Assembly (NCBI RefSeq): GCF_002368035.1
Contig: NZ_AP018222.1
Location: 1,211,701 to 1,275,700 of the forward strand
Reading direction: 5' to 3'
Origin: Nostoc linckia NIES-25
Lineage (GTDB): Bacteria; Cyanobacteriota; Cyanobacteriia; Cyanobacteriales; Nostocaceae
Length of the DNA stretch: 64,000 bases
Shown here: piece after piece, positions 9,358 through 17,643 of the stretch
Layout of the letters: the number at the start of each line of letters is the position of its first letter
Position numbering within the stretch: position 1 is the first letter of the stretch
Program-made: the position numbers and the translations under genes
The notes under the pieces: model-generated
Told to the model about the DNA's origin: nothing
What the model saw: the letters and a program-made list of their open reading frames with translations, nothing else
Databases searched by the model: none

Positions 9358-9675
9358 ATGCGTGCTGCCATTTCACTTTTAGTTTCGAGTCTGGTGTTCG
9401 GCCCCTTAGCTTCTAACTGCCAAGCAATGGACAATCACTTATCAAGCGGAAAGTCTGTAGACGATTCTGCGACTTTTCCCAAGCTACGCCGACTTCCAGT
9501 AATACCAAGGGCAAACAGAACTTTCCAAGACAATTGGCTGCTTTCGATGCCTGCTTGGCAACAGTTCCTCTCGGCACAATCTGACCAAAATCCAGATGAT
9601 GCGCCACGTCATCGCGGTAGTGGGCGCAGAGAAGTAATGCAAAAATTCGCCAAAAATTTCTATGCTATTGTTTAA
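9358..9675 (+). CDS. patX: PatX-like RGSGR peptide precursor (heterocyst patterning)
   Basis: This 105-residue protein has an N-terminal secretion signal (MRAAISLLVSSLVFGPLASN, then CQA) and, near its C-terminus, HRGSGRRE. RGSGR is the active pentapeptide of the heterocyst inhibitors PatS and HetN, which bind HetR. The HRGSGR form with a signal peptide is the hallmark of PatX. The mature peptide would be released by proteolysis and act on neighbouring cells to stop them differentiating. Unlike short PatX forms, the motif is followed by about 16 further residues (EVMQKFAKNFYAIV region), so processing on both sides would be needed. A DIF-type promoter precedes it. The identification is by motif and architecture; sequence search could confirm it. 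Confidence 0.82.
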   Translation: MRAAISLLVSSLVFGPLASNCQAMDNHLSSGKSVDDSATFPKLRRLPVIPRANRTFQDNWLLSMPAWQQFLSAQSDQNPDDAPRHRGSGRREVMQKFAKNFYAIV

Positions 9676-10311
9676 TTACCGTATAAATAATGGCTGTTTT
9701 TGCAAAACTAATTACCAGAAAACAAAATGTTGTGCTACATTTTTTTCACAACTTTTCTGGCAGAGATATGTACAGTTAAGATCCGAAAATCTTCAGCGAT
9801 CGCTTAGTATTTCAACTGCAATTTGCTGTATATACTAGTTGGTATAAAAGCTGAAAATCAAAAAGCAAATCAAGTCAACTGCCTCGATCTACAGCATCAC
9901 CAACTCATTAAAAGTCACACAACTGTTACTCGTATTTCTGGGAAGCTCTGCGTCTGAACCCTCAACTGCTTTATAAACAGATGTTGCTTAGGTTATCAAT
10001 TAATTTAAAACACATCTAATTCCGACATTTTGCTAATTGGGGAACAACCTTAAGGCAACTTCTCTTTATTCCCAAATAAGTTTTCTCACAGATTGAGTAG
10101 CCGATTACTTACATCAATACATAATTGGGCATGGGGCAAGCAAGAAGTGTGGGAGGTGTGGGGGGTGTGGGAGGATGGGGAAGAAATCTTTCCGCCCTCT
10201 CTCCCTTGCCTCCCCTGCCTCCCCTGCCCCCCACACTCGCCATCTCCTCATCTCCCCACTTCGTACAGACAAAGATTAATCGCGTCTCTCCCCACTCCCC
10301 ATTCCTTCTCT
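9676..10311. other. Spacer between patX and the ferritin-like gene
   Basis: No convincing gene is seen. Bases 10145-10260 are low-complexity, first G-rich (GTGTGGGAGG-like) and then C-rich (CCTCCCCTGC-like), able to fold on themselves. ORFs crossing this tract are composition artefacts. A near-palindrome TATACTAGTTGGTATA lies around 9830-9845. The two genes converge here, so terminators are expected, but none with a clear T-run was found. Confidence 0.5.
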
Positions 10312-11211
10312 TCAGACGGTTGTCTTCTGGTGATTATCTTCTATTCGCTGGATACCGTTGAGGAACATGGGTACAAACTTCTCGAAAAACGCTTGTGGAT
10401 CGCGTTGCCAAGCTTTTTGTGCAGCTTGAATTCTAGTAAACTGCAACTCAGGTGCTAGCAAAGTTTGGGGTAAGCGTTCCATCAAGTACTGAGGACGTTC
10501 CCAAAGTGGCATGGTATTTGCTACTTCCAGCAAGTTGGCAACTCGCCGCAGTTCAGCTCCCAAGGTGATATCCATTCCGGATTCAAAGGCCGCCTGTTCA
10601 ATTGCGGTATATTTTCGCTTGGCTTGCTCTATTTTTTGCCGATGTTCTGGACTTTTACGGGCGAGTTCTGCTAACCAACGGTTCCCCCAGCGCACATGTC
10701 CTGCTTCCTCTGGCAAAATTTTTTCAATTGTTTGCCGAATTTTAATGTTTTCTTCTGTTTGTGGCGCTTGCTTGAGGGCGTAAATGTGGGCGGAAAAATA
10801 CTCACAGCCACGTTTTTCGGTAATGTTAATTGCTGTTAGAGCAGCAATGATGCCGTCCTCTAAGTTGCGTTTAGGATCGTAGGCGTCTTTGTCAAGCAGG
10901 CGATCGAATTCATCAATATAGGAAGTTCCGGGGGGAGTTCCAACATCGCTTCCTAGTTCAACGAGTAAATCAGTTAGCCACATGGCATGGCGGGCTTCAT
11001 CACTAATGTGACGAGACAAATCCCGCACTAGTTCTGGTGGCTGTCCATTGAGCTGTTCGATTAAGTCAGTCAGGTCTTTACAACTGCGTTGTTCGCTGTA
11101 GCGGTAGCGATTCAGGGTAATTAGATGGATCTGGCGATCGCATACCACCCGTTTCAAGATTTCCCTCGCACCCAAAGCATTCTGAAATTTACGTGGGTAG
11201 GTAACTGTCAT
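10312..11211 (-). CDS. Ferritin-like di-iron domain protein
   Basis: This 299-residue, mostly helical protein shows the four-helix di-iron carboxylate pattern in order: Glu in YSEQRSC (near residue 39), DEARH (near 72), Glu in EKRGCEYF (near 133), and EEAGH (near 168). Two Glu plus two ExxH/ExxRH motifs are what ferritin-like proteins use to bind two irons. A further ~120 helical residues follow. The activity (oxygenase, oxidase or iron storage) cannot be read from this. It resembles a conserved cyanobacterial hypothetical family. The gene is divergent from gifA with a 370-base gap, and converges on patX. Confidence 0.75.
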   Translation of the reverse strand: MTVTYPRKFQNALGAREILKRVVCDRQIHLITLNRYRYSEQRSCKDLTDLIEQLNGQPPELVRDLSRHISDEARHAMWLTDLLVELGSDVGTPPGTSYIDEFDRLLDKDAYDPKRNLEDGIIAALTAINITEKRGCEYFSAHIYALKQAPQTEENIKIRQTIEKILPEEAGHVRWGNRWLAELARKSPEHRQKIEQAKRKYTAIEQAAFESGMDITLGAELRRVANLLEVANTMPLWERPQYLMERLPQTLLAPELQFTRIQAAQKAWQRDPQAFFEKFVPMFLNGIQRIEDNHQKTTV

Positions 11212-11583
11212 AAACTTATATAAAGTTTTATAAACTCATATTCGATCCTAACTTAGTTTTTTCTAACTGCCGTATTCCTACTGGATTAGGGAAAAAGGGT
11301 AAAGTTCAAAAAACTAATTACTCAATCTGCACTTAACTATCAGACTTAAAAATATAAACTTATGTAAATAATGTTATTGCTTTTGAATAATGATTTTAAA
11401 AAAGAAAATCGCTAAAAGGTCTGCTGCACAAGCTTTTTATTTGATAATTACTGGCATTCAAAATCTATAATTCCAAAAATTAATCAAAAACGGTAGCTTA
11501 TGTTACAGTTTTTTCTGTTATATTAGATTCAAGAAAGAACCCAAAAATATATATTCACTACAGAAACAGAGAGGACTATGGTT
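11212..11583. promoter_or_regulatory. A/T-rich divergent promoter region (ferritin-like gene / gifA)
   Basis: This region separates two divergent genes and is strongly A/T-rich. It contains the NtcA-type site described separately. The leader of gifA ends with the ribosome site AGAGAGG at 11568-11574. No other gene is seen. Confidence 0.6.
11493..11506 (+). promoter_or_regulatory. NtcA-type site in the gifA promoter
   Basis: The sequence is GTAGCTTATGTTAC, a perfect GTA-N8-TAC. A -10-like TATATT starts about a dozen bases downstream (11519-11524). That places the site over the -35 region rather than at about -41. This overlap fits repression by NtcA, as known for gif genes, rather than class II activation. 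Confidence 0.7.
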
Positions 11584-11784
11584 ATGTCTATCGCAGAAAA
11601 ATCTCGTGCGTTAATGGTTCGCGAACATCAGCAAGTCAAGAATCGCCAACAATCAATGCTGATGCGTGCTGCACAAGAACTTGGTCTTCCTGAAGAAGCA
11701 TCTCATTACTGGAACCCTATTCAAGGGAAGATAGATGCGACAACTCGGATGATTTATGGACGCAGCAATGCCACTATGAGTTAG
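11584..11784 (+). CDS. gifA: Glutamine synthetase inactivating factor IF7 (GifA)
   Basis: This 66-residue basic protein matches the IF7 family in length and pattern (EKSRALMVREHQ, KNRQQSMLMRAA, ending YGRSNATMS). It binds glutamine synthetase and blocks it when nitrogen is plentiful. With the ATG at 11584 as residue 1, arginines fall at positions 8, 21 and 28, the three arginines reported as essential for GS binding in IF7. This, plus the AGAGAGG ribosome site nine bases upstream, decides the start over the ATG six bases earlier. It faces glnA convergently, as in Anabaena. Expression is probably repressed by NtcA through the upstream site. Confidence 0.9.
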   Translation: MSIAEKSRALMVREHQQVKNRQQSMLMRAAQELGLPEEASHYWNPIQGKIDATTRMIYGRSNATMS

Positions 11785-11817
11785 TAGAGAGATGGGGCAC
11801 ACGAGGCAGGGAGAGGA

Positions 11818-11898
11818 GGGGAAAAGGTTAAAGGGAAAAGGGAAAAGGAATAAATTTAATCTTTCCCCTTTTCCCCTTACCCCTTTCCCTTTCCCCAT
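11818..11898. repeat. Purine/pyrimidine palindrome between gifA and glnA
   Basis: A run of GGGAAAAGG/AAAGGGAAAAG units turns into its complement (CTTTCCCCTTTTCCCC) around an A/T-rich centre (AATAAATTTAAT). Very similar palindromes lie near 20220, 33350, 49390, 52490, 57740 and 62420. Confidence 0.8.
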
Positions 11899-11913
11899 GC
11901 CGAATGCCCAACA

Positions 11914-11938
11914 GAAAAAAGCCACCCTTCAAGGTGGC
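11914..11938 (-). terminator. Intrinsic terminator of glnA
   Basis: Read on the minus strand, the stem GCCACC (11938-11933) pairs with GGTGGC (11926-11921), followed at once by a run of six T. It lies about 160 bases after the glnA stop codon. Confidence 0.75.
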
Positions 11939-11998
11939 GAAATTCAAACTTTTAGTTAGATACGGTACTTAAGGGATTACCAAGGAATAAATTATCCA

Positions 11999-12065
11999 AT
12001 CTTGTGGGGTGGGCGTCTCGCCCGCCCTTTACTATGGACGGCAAGATGTTCGTCCCACAAAAAAA
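11999..12065. repeat. GC-rich hairpin after glnA
   Basis: GTGGGGTGGGCGTCTCGCCC and neighbouring bases form a strong inverted repeat (GGGCG/CGCCC) 35-90 bases beyond the glnA stop. It is probably one of the dispersed palindromes. Its role is unknown. Confidence 0.45.
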
Positions 12066-12095
12066 TTGGATGTTTTTTTATTTGGAAGCCCCTAA

Positions 12096-13520
12096 TTAAG
12101 CATCGTAATAGAGGTAAAACTCGTAGGGATGAGGACGTAGCTGCAACTGCTTGACTTCGTTAGCTAGCTTGTAGTCAATCCAATTTTCGATAAAGTCTTC
12201 TGTGAAGACGCCTGATTCTGTCAAGAAAGCGTGGTCGTTTTCTAGTGCTTCTAAGGCCAATTCCAAAGAACCTGGAGTTGAAGGAACCTTCGCCAGTTCT
12301 TCTGGAGAGAGTTCATAGATATTTTTATCTAAGGGAGAACCAGGATCTATTTTGTTTTTGATGCCATCAATACCAGCACAAAGCATGGCAGCGAACGCTA
12401 AGTAGGGGTTAGAAGTAGCATCTGGACAACGGAATTCTAACCGCTTGGCTTTGGGGTTATTGCCAGACAGAGGAATACGGATAGAAGCAGAACGGTTACC
12501 TTGGGAGTAAGCCAAGTTAACTGGTGCTTCATAACCAGGGACTAGGCGCTTGTAAGAGTTGGTGCTGGGGTTGGTAATTGCCAATAGTGCTGGTGCGTGT
12601 TTGAGAAGACCGCCAATGTAGTACAACGCAGTCTCACTTAAACCAGCATACTTGTCACCTGCAAACAGAGGTTGACCATCTTTCCAGATGGACTGGTGAC
12701 AGTGCATTCCCGAACCGTTGTCGCCGAAAATGGGTTTTGGCATAAAGGTGACGGTTTTGCCATGTTTTTTGGCAACGTTCTTGATGACATATTTGTAAAT
12801 CATCAACCAGTCAGCAGCTTCGATCAACTTCCCAAAGCGGAAACCTAGTTCGCACTGACCGCCTGTAGCAACTTCGTGGTGATGCTTTTCAATCGGTACA
12901 CCTAAGTCTGCCATTGTCAACAGCATTTCTGTACGGATATCTTGGAAAGAATCCGTCGGCGAAACTGGGAAGTAACCTTCTTTGAAGCGTGGTTTGTAAC
13001 CCAAGTTGGGTTTTTCAACTGTACCGGCTTTACCAGAATTCCAAGCACCTTCTTCGGAGTCTAAGAAGTAGTAGCCTTCGTTGGCGGTTTGAGCAAACCT
13101 AGCATTGTCAAAGATAAAGAACTCAGCTTCAGGGCCAAAGTAGACTGTATCACCAATACCAGTGGAAACTAGGTAGTCTACTGCTTTTTGAGCAATTACC
13201 CGCGGACAACGGTTATACCATTCACCCGTGCGGGGTTCCTTAATACTACAAACTATACTTAGCGTTGGGACTTCCATGAATGGGTCGATCCAAGCAGTGT
13301 TGGGATCGAGTACCATCGTCATGTCCGATTCATTGATAGCTTTCCAACCCCGGATGCTGGAACCGTCAAAAGGTACGCCATCAGTGAATGAACTTTCATC
13401 GATTTGGTTTTGGTACAGTGTGAGGTGCTGCCAAGTTCCTACTGTATCGATGAATTTGAGATCGATCAGCTGAATTTTTTCATCTTGAATTCTCTTCAAG
13501 ACTTCTTGTGGTGTTGTCAT
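12096..13520 (-). CDS. glnA: Glutamine synthetase type I
   Basis: This 474-residue enzyme joins ammonium to glutamate with ATP and is the entry step of the GS-GOGAT cycle. Visible hallmarks are the N-terminal loop with DGSSIRGW (near 52), the metal/ATP motif FGDNGSGMH (near 265), the ATP-site stretch NRSASIRIP (near 341), and the region around Tyr398 (KNIYELSPEE), which corresponds to the adenylylation loop of enteric GS. Cyanobacteria instead use IF7/IF17, and gifA is its neighbour. Length is standard. The ribosome site (AAGGAGTAACA) precedes the ATG. An NtcA-type site lies about 130 bases upstream, so nitrogen limitation should raise expression. Confidence 0.98.
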   Translation of the reverse strand: MTTPQEVLKRIQDEKIQLIDLKFIDTVGTWQHLTLYQNQIDESSFTDGVPFDGSSIRGWKAINESDMTMVLDPNTAWIDPFMEVPTLSIVCSIKEPRTGEWYNRCPRVIAQKAVDYLVSTGIGDTVYFGPEAEFFIFDNARFAQTANEGYYFLDSEEGAWNSGKAGTVEKPNLGYKPRFKEGYFPVSPTDSFQDIRTEMLLTMADLGVPIEKHHHEVATGGQCELGFRFGKLIEAADWLMIYKYVIKNVAKKHGKTVTFMPKPIFGDNGSGMHCHQSIWKDGQPLFAGDKYAGLSETALYYIGGLLKHAPALLAITNPSTNSYKRLVPGYEAPVNLAYSQGNRSASIRIPLSGNNPKAKRLEFRCPDATSNPYLAFAAMLCAGIDGIKNKIDPGSPLDKNIYELSPEELAKVPSTPGSLELALEALENDHAFLTESGVFTEDFIENWIDYKLANEVKQLQLRPHPYEFYLYYDA

Positions 13521-13877
13521 TGTTACTCCTTCTGTACCAATTTCCTAAAGTAAAACCAGAATCTTCCAAAGCATCCTAACCCTGCCGATCTCAATCAAGC
13601 CGTGACACACCTGAAATATCTTAAATACTAGACATTAGGGGATTTTGTAGTTTGTGCTACAGATATCTGGATTACAGGTTATATTAACCTTTCGCGGATC
13701 ATCTGTACAAAACTGGAAAGTTCATCACATAGGGGTCAACTTTGGCATAGAATCCTTATGTAGTGGATAGATTGTTTTTGTGCCGAATCTATTTTTAATA
13801 GCACAAAAATTTACTGTTGCATAAGTGCAGCCAAATAAATATCAAACCATAGATAGCAACGATTGGGAGAAAAAGGA
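13521..13877. promoter_or_regulatory. Divergent glnA/apcF promoter region
   Basis: This gap holds the glnA promoter with its NtcA-type site. It also holds the apcF promoter, which I could not assign precisely. The apcF ribosome site is AAAAAGGA just before the ATG at 13878. Confidence 0.65.
13625..13660 (-). promoter_or_regulatory. NtcA-type site and -10 box of glnA
   Basis: On the minus strand GTAGCACAAACTAC (13660-13647) is a perfect GTA-N8-TAC. TAGTAT (13630-13625) follows 16 bases later and fits the TAN3T -10 form. The arrangement resembles the nitrogen-regulated glnA promoter of Anabaena. The predicted start lies near 13618, about 100 bases before the ATG. Confidence 0.75.
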
Positions 13878-14387
13878 ATGCGCGATGCGGTAACAAGTTT
13901 AATTAAGAATTATGACGTGGCTGGTCGCTATTTTGACCGGAATGCGCTTGATAGCCTAAAGTCTTACTTTGATAGCGGTACAGCACGAGTACAAGCGGCG
14001 GCGGCGATCAACTCTAATGCGGCTGGACTTGTCAAGCAGGCTGGTTTAAAGTTATTTGAAGAATTGCCTGAATTGATTCGTCCTGGTGGAAATTCTTATA
14101 CTACTCGTCGTTATGCTGCTTGTTTGCGGGATTTAGATTATTACTTGCGCTACGCTAGTTATGCGCTGGTTGCTGGCAACACAAATGTGTTAGATGAGCG
14201 AGTGCTACAAGGTCTGCGGGAAACTTACAATTCTTTAGGAGTACCTATTGGGCCGACAGTTCGCGGCGTGCAAATACTCAAGGATTTAGCTAAGGATCAA
14301 GTGGTAGCAGCAGGTGTGGCTGATACTACTTTTGTAGATGAACCATTCGATCACATCACACGCGAGTTGAGCGAGATCGATATTTAG
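13878..14387 (+). CDS. apcF: Allophycocyanin beta-18 subunit (phycobilisome core)
   Basis: This 169-residue globin-like phycobiliprotein begins MRDAVTSLIKNYDVAGRY, the ApcF signature rather than ApcB. The bilin-binding Cys lies in YAACLRDLDYYLRYA (near residue 84). The conserved tail ETYNSLGVPIGPTVRG and the terminal FDHITRELSEIDI also fit ApcF. It replaces an ApcB subunit in the core trimers containing ApcE, near the terminal emitters that pass energy to the reaction centres. The start is the ATG at 13878, five codons inside a longer TTG frame, because the ribosome site lies directly before it. It is divergent from glnA. Confidence 0.93.
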   Translation: MRDAVTSLIKNYDVAGRYFDRNALDSLKSYFDSGTARVQAAAAINSNAAGLVKQAGLKLFEELPELIRPGGNSYTTRRYAACLRDLDYYLRYASYALVAGNTNVLDERVLQGLRETYNSLGVPIGPTVRGVQILKDLAKDQVVAAGVADTTFVDEPFDHITRELSEIDI

Positions 14388-14621
14388 ATTTTAGTTCTGG
14401 CGATTATAAATCGCAGAATCAAAACAAGATTCACGTAGGTGAACTTAATGATTATCGCACTTTGACTTTATTAGCAAGGTGCGTTTACTTTTTTTAACGG
14501 CAAAAATCGATTTGTTGTTTGACAAATTAATTCGCAGTACAACAGAAAAAACACTGGAAAAATTTTATACTTCCTCTTATGATATTTATTATTCATATAG
14601 ATAATTTTTGGTAAGAGTTCA
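14388..14621. other. A/T-rich spacer before the Z1 cassette
   Basis: This spacer contains no recognised gene. The A/T richness rises sharply here and continues through the next two genes. GTAAGAG at about 14611-14617 is the probable ribosome site of the next gene. Confidence 0.4.
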
Positions 14622-15098
14622 ATGAGTATTAACGATCTAGAATTTCTGCAAGGAGCAGCTTTTCTTCGACTTCTCAAAGGAACATCTTATATATCTATAA
14701 ATTATTTATCTTCTATTCATTTATCTCTTTATGTTATAAAAAGCTCAAACCAAGAATCCGCTATCCTATTTAAAATATCAAAAAAACCCACTTCTTCATG
14801 GTCATTTAGCTTCAGTTCACAGGAAGAAAATGCACTGACAAGGTTTCATCAAACCTATCCTGATGTCAAAGTCTTTGTAGCATTGATTTGTCATCGGGAT
14901 GGCGTTTGTTGTCTATCAGAACAACAATTATGGACAATTATTGATCCTAGTGAGGGTTTAGCCAACCAACGTGTTTCTGTTAAAAGAGAATTAAGAGGAA
15001 GTTATTATGTGAAAGGTACGGGAAGAGTTCCCTTAGAACATACAGTCCCTCAAAACAATTGGCCTGACGTAATTTTATCAACACCAAATAACCTATGA
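14622..15098 (+). CDS. Unknown protein, partner of the Z1 ATPase
   Basis: This 158-residue protein is not one I recognise. It looks alpha/beta: a hydrophobic strand pair around residues 20-55 (SIHLSLYVIKSS, ESAILFKISKK), a charged helix with EENALTRFHQTY, another core strand (VKVFVALICHRDGVCCL), and a C-terminal basic stretch (VKRELRGSYYVKG). The buried strands with a KxSKK and an acidic segment might suit a small nuclease fold, but the catalytic set cannot be proved. Its stop overlaps the start of the Z1 gene by four bases (ATGA), implying translational coupling and a joint function. Both genes are A/T-rich with no GCGATCGC, unlike their surroundings. Confidence 0.8.
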   Translation: MSINDLEFLQGAAFLRLLKGTSYISINYLSSIHLSLYVIKSSNQESAILFKISKKPTSSWSFSFSSQEENALTRFHQTYPDVKVFVALICHRDGVCCLSEQQLWTIIDPSEGLANQRVSVKRELRGSYYVKGTGRVPLEHTVPQNNWPDVILSTPNNL

Positions 15099-17272
15099 TA
15101 CATACTCCTATTGAAATTAATGGCGACTGTATTGATAGATTAATTAAGAGATTAGAGAAACAAATCGGAGTAAAAGAAGCGAATCAACTAAAAAAAACTG
15201 CTATTGAAATTGTCAAAAATTGTGTCAATGTTTATTCAGAAAATTTTGGTATTGGTGATGTTGGTAAAAATAGTACAGGTCTAGTGGGTCAACCTTATAA
15301 TGGAACAGACGCTATTCCTAATGGAACAACTGGACTTATTTATGGTCGAGTTCAAAGCGGTAAAACCAATACAACTATTGCAACTTTAGCACTGGCTCAC
15401 GAAAATAATTTTCGTTGTTTTATTATTTTAACCTCTGATAATACATGGTTAGGAAAACAAACGGCTAATCGTTTTAATAATCAAGTTCAAGCAGGCCCTG
15501 TTTTCTTTGATTGGGAAGCATGGAAAAAAGACCCTGATGGTTTTGCAGAAACTAAAATTGCACCCTATATAAAAGATACAGGTGTTGTATTAGTTTCTAC
15601 AAAAAACGGTCATCACTTAGATAATTTATTGAAAGTTTTAAGAGCAGCAAAAATCAAATGTGTTCCTACTTTGATTTTTGATGATGAAGCGGATAACGCT
15701 AGTTTAAATACGAATGAATCTAAACAAGCTAAAAAAGGAAAAGATGCAATTGATGATAGTAAAATTTTTGAGACGATAGGTAAAATTCGTCAAGAGGTTG
15801 CCAATCATATTTATATTCAAATTACAGCAACTCCTCAAAGTTTATTATTACAAAAGCTCTCTCAGCCTTGTAAGCCACAATTTTGTGCCGCATTACCAGA
15901 GCCAGGAGATAGTTATATGGGAGGAGAGTTATTTTTTGCTGAGGAAAGTAACTACTCTTATATTGTAGATGCTGGAGAAATCAACGAACTTAAGAAACAA
16001 AAAGGTGCAATAAATCCGGGGAATAAATGGATAATTCCTGAAGGATTACGACTTGCACTTTGTTGCTTCTTTTTAGGTGCAATCTACAAAATGTTATCTT
16101 CTGAAAAAGAAGATGAGAAATATTCTTTTCTTGCTCATGTGTGTTATAAGCAAGATATTCATAGTGTATTAGAAAAAGTGATTAGTCAATTTGTAATTAA
16201 CTTAGATCAAGCAATTAGAGAAAAGAGTTCACATACAGAAAATCAACAAGCTCGCAAATGGTTAGAACAAGCTTACAATGAGGTAAATAAAACTGCTGAT
16301 AATTTACCTCCAATTACTGAACTGATAGAGGAATTAAAAATTCAGCTAAGACGTGCAATTCCGAAAATAATTAATGCAAACAACCCCGAAAAAGAGCCTA
16401 ATTATAATCCTGGGATGAACATATTAATCGGGGGTAATAGATTAGGGAGAGGTGTAACAATTGATGGTTTAATGGTAACTTATTATGGGCGTGATGCAAA
16501 ACAAAAAGTAATGGATACAGTTCATCAACACGCTCGAATGTATGGTTATCGTCCACAATTAAAAGATGTGACTCGTCTTTTTATAGCAGAACATATACTA
16601 GATGCTTTTCGTTCTATTCATGAAGCAGATGAAGCGATGCGTCAAGCAATTGGAGATGATATTCATAATATTCAACTTCAGCCTGTTTGGATAGGAGGAA
16701 ATCTCAAACCAACTCGTTCTAATGTTTTAGATCCTTCAGTCATTAATGTATTAGTACCGGGTTCATTAGTCTTTCCTCAAAATCCAGCTTATAAAAAAGA
16801 CGAAATCGAGCATAATTTCAAAGATATTGAGAAACTTTTAATTAATTATCAAAACAACGATTTATATGATCTGGTAGATATAGATTTTATTATTAAAATT
16901 GTCAGTTATACAAAAAGTTATTATGTTTCCTCTGAGAAATGGGAAGATAAACGTATTATTAAAGGATTAACAGATTTGAAATCAAAAGGTATGACAAAAG
17001 GCTATTTAAATGTTCGTAGAGGAGAAAGAAATAAAAATCAAGGATTAGATATGAAAAGACAAGAGCCTTTTAAATGGTCACAGTTTGGTTTTGGTTCAGG
17101 TAATTGGTCAAGAAAAGCTAAAGAAGAAAATCCTGATGTACCAACTTTAATTATTTGCTATCAGAAAGGAGAAAAAAGTACAGGATGGGATGATCATCCT
17201 ATCTATCTACCTATGTTAGTTTTACCTAAACAAAAATTTGTTTTAATGTTCAATTATGATGAGGATGAATAG
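15095..17272 (+). CDS. Z1-domain SF2 helicase-like ATPase
   Basis: This 725-residue protein carries SF2 ATPase motifs in order: a Walker A variant GRVQSGKT (84-91), Walker B DDEAD (about 196-200), the motif III-like ITATPQ (near 243), motif V-like GGNRLGRGVTIDG (near 443-455), and motif VI-like HQHARMYGYR (near 476). This set matches the Z1 family (PF10593), known from restriction-modification-like operons with MORC/GHKL ATPases and nucleases. It probably acts on DNA in the cytoplasm. Here only one small partner gene is present, and no methyltransferase, MORC ATPase or recognisable nuclease is adjacent. The full gene lacks HIP1 octamers over 2.2 kb and is A/T-rich, suggesting transfer. Confidence 0.85.
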   Translation: MIHTPIEINGDCIDRLIKRLEKQIGVKEANQLKKTAIEIVKNCVNVYSENFGIGDVGKNSTGLVGQPYNGTDAIPNGTTGLIYGRVQSGKTNTTIATLALAHENNFRCFIILTSDNTWLGKQTANRFNNQVQAGPVFFDWEAWKKDPDGFAETKIAPYIKDTGVVLVSTKNGHHLDNLLKVLRAAKIKCVPTLIFDDEADNASLNTNESKQAKKGKDAIDDSKIFETIGKIRQEVANHIYIQITATPQSLLLQKLSQPCKPQFCAALPEPGDSYMGGELFFAEESNYSYIVDAGEINELKKQKGAINPGNKWIIPEGLRLALCCFFLGAIYKMLSSEKEDEKYSFLAHVCYKQDIHSVLEKVISQFVINLDQAIREKSSHTENQQARKWLEQAYNEVNKTADNLPPITELIEELKIQLRRAIPKIINANNPEKEPNYNPGMNILIGGNRLGRGVTIDGLMVTYYGRDAKQKVMDTVHQHARMYGYRPQLKDVTRLFIAEHILDAFRSIHEADEAMRQAIGDDIHNIQLQPVWIGGNLKPTRSNVLDPSVINVLVPGSLVFPQNPAYKKDEIEHNFKDIEKLLINYQNNDLYDLVDIDFIIKIVSYTKSYYVSSEKWEDKRIIKGLTDLKSKGMTKGYLNVRRGERNKNQGLDMKRQEPFKWSQFGFGSGNWSRKAKEENPDVPTLIICYQKGEKSTGWDDHPIYLPMLVLPKQKFVLMFNYDEDE

Positions 17273-17322
17273 GTGATATTTTGAATTTGCGATCGCGCCT
17301 CTGTAAAATAATTTTGCTACAT

Positions 17323-17447
17323 TAGACTTCTTGCATAAATCAAAAAAAAGAACCCCTCCCCGCCTTTGACTTACGTCAAAGTCTCCCCTCCCCGCGAGCG
17401 GGGAGGGGCTGGGGGTGGGGTGTTAGGGGACTTTTGCAAGAGGTCTA
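17323..17447. mobile_element. 125-bp MITE with TAGACyTCTTGCA ends
   Basis: The left end TAGACTTCTTGCATAAAT and the inverse of the right end, TAGACCTCTTGCAAAAGT, match at most positions. The interior is a C/G-rich hairpin containing TTTGACTTACGTCAAA and CCCCTCCCCGC repeats. There is no ORF. It lies just beyond the Z1 gene. Confidence 0.75.
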
Positions 17448-17643
17448 TTGAAGCTGTGTTTTTGGAGTTGTTTTCGACTAATACCTGCTGCGGGCTGCGC
17501 CTACGCAACTTGCAAATTGTCAAAACCCCAAGCAATAAAAAATAACATAGCTGTTGATACTCAACAACCATGCTATTGTTTTGATTTATAACTTGGTTAG
17601 AAAATTCACTTGTTCCTAGACTTTAAGTTTTCTAAAGTAGGAA

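Noticed and set aside
10093..10458. Plus-strand ORFs of 78 and 121 codons
   Set aside because: They run through G-rich then C-rich low-complexity sequence and then antisense to the ferritin-like gene. The proteins are simple-sequence artefacts.
17371..17571. Minus-strand ORF of 66 codons
   Set aside because: Half of it is the C/G-rich MITE at 17323-17447. The rest has no recognisable features.
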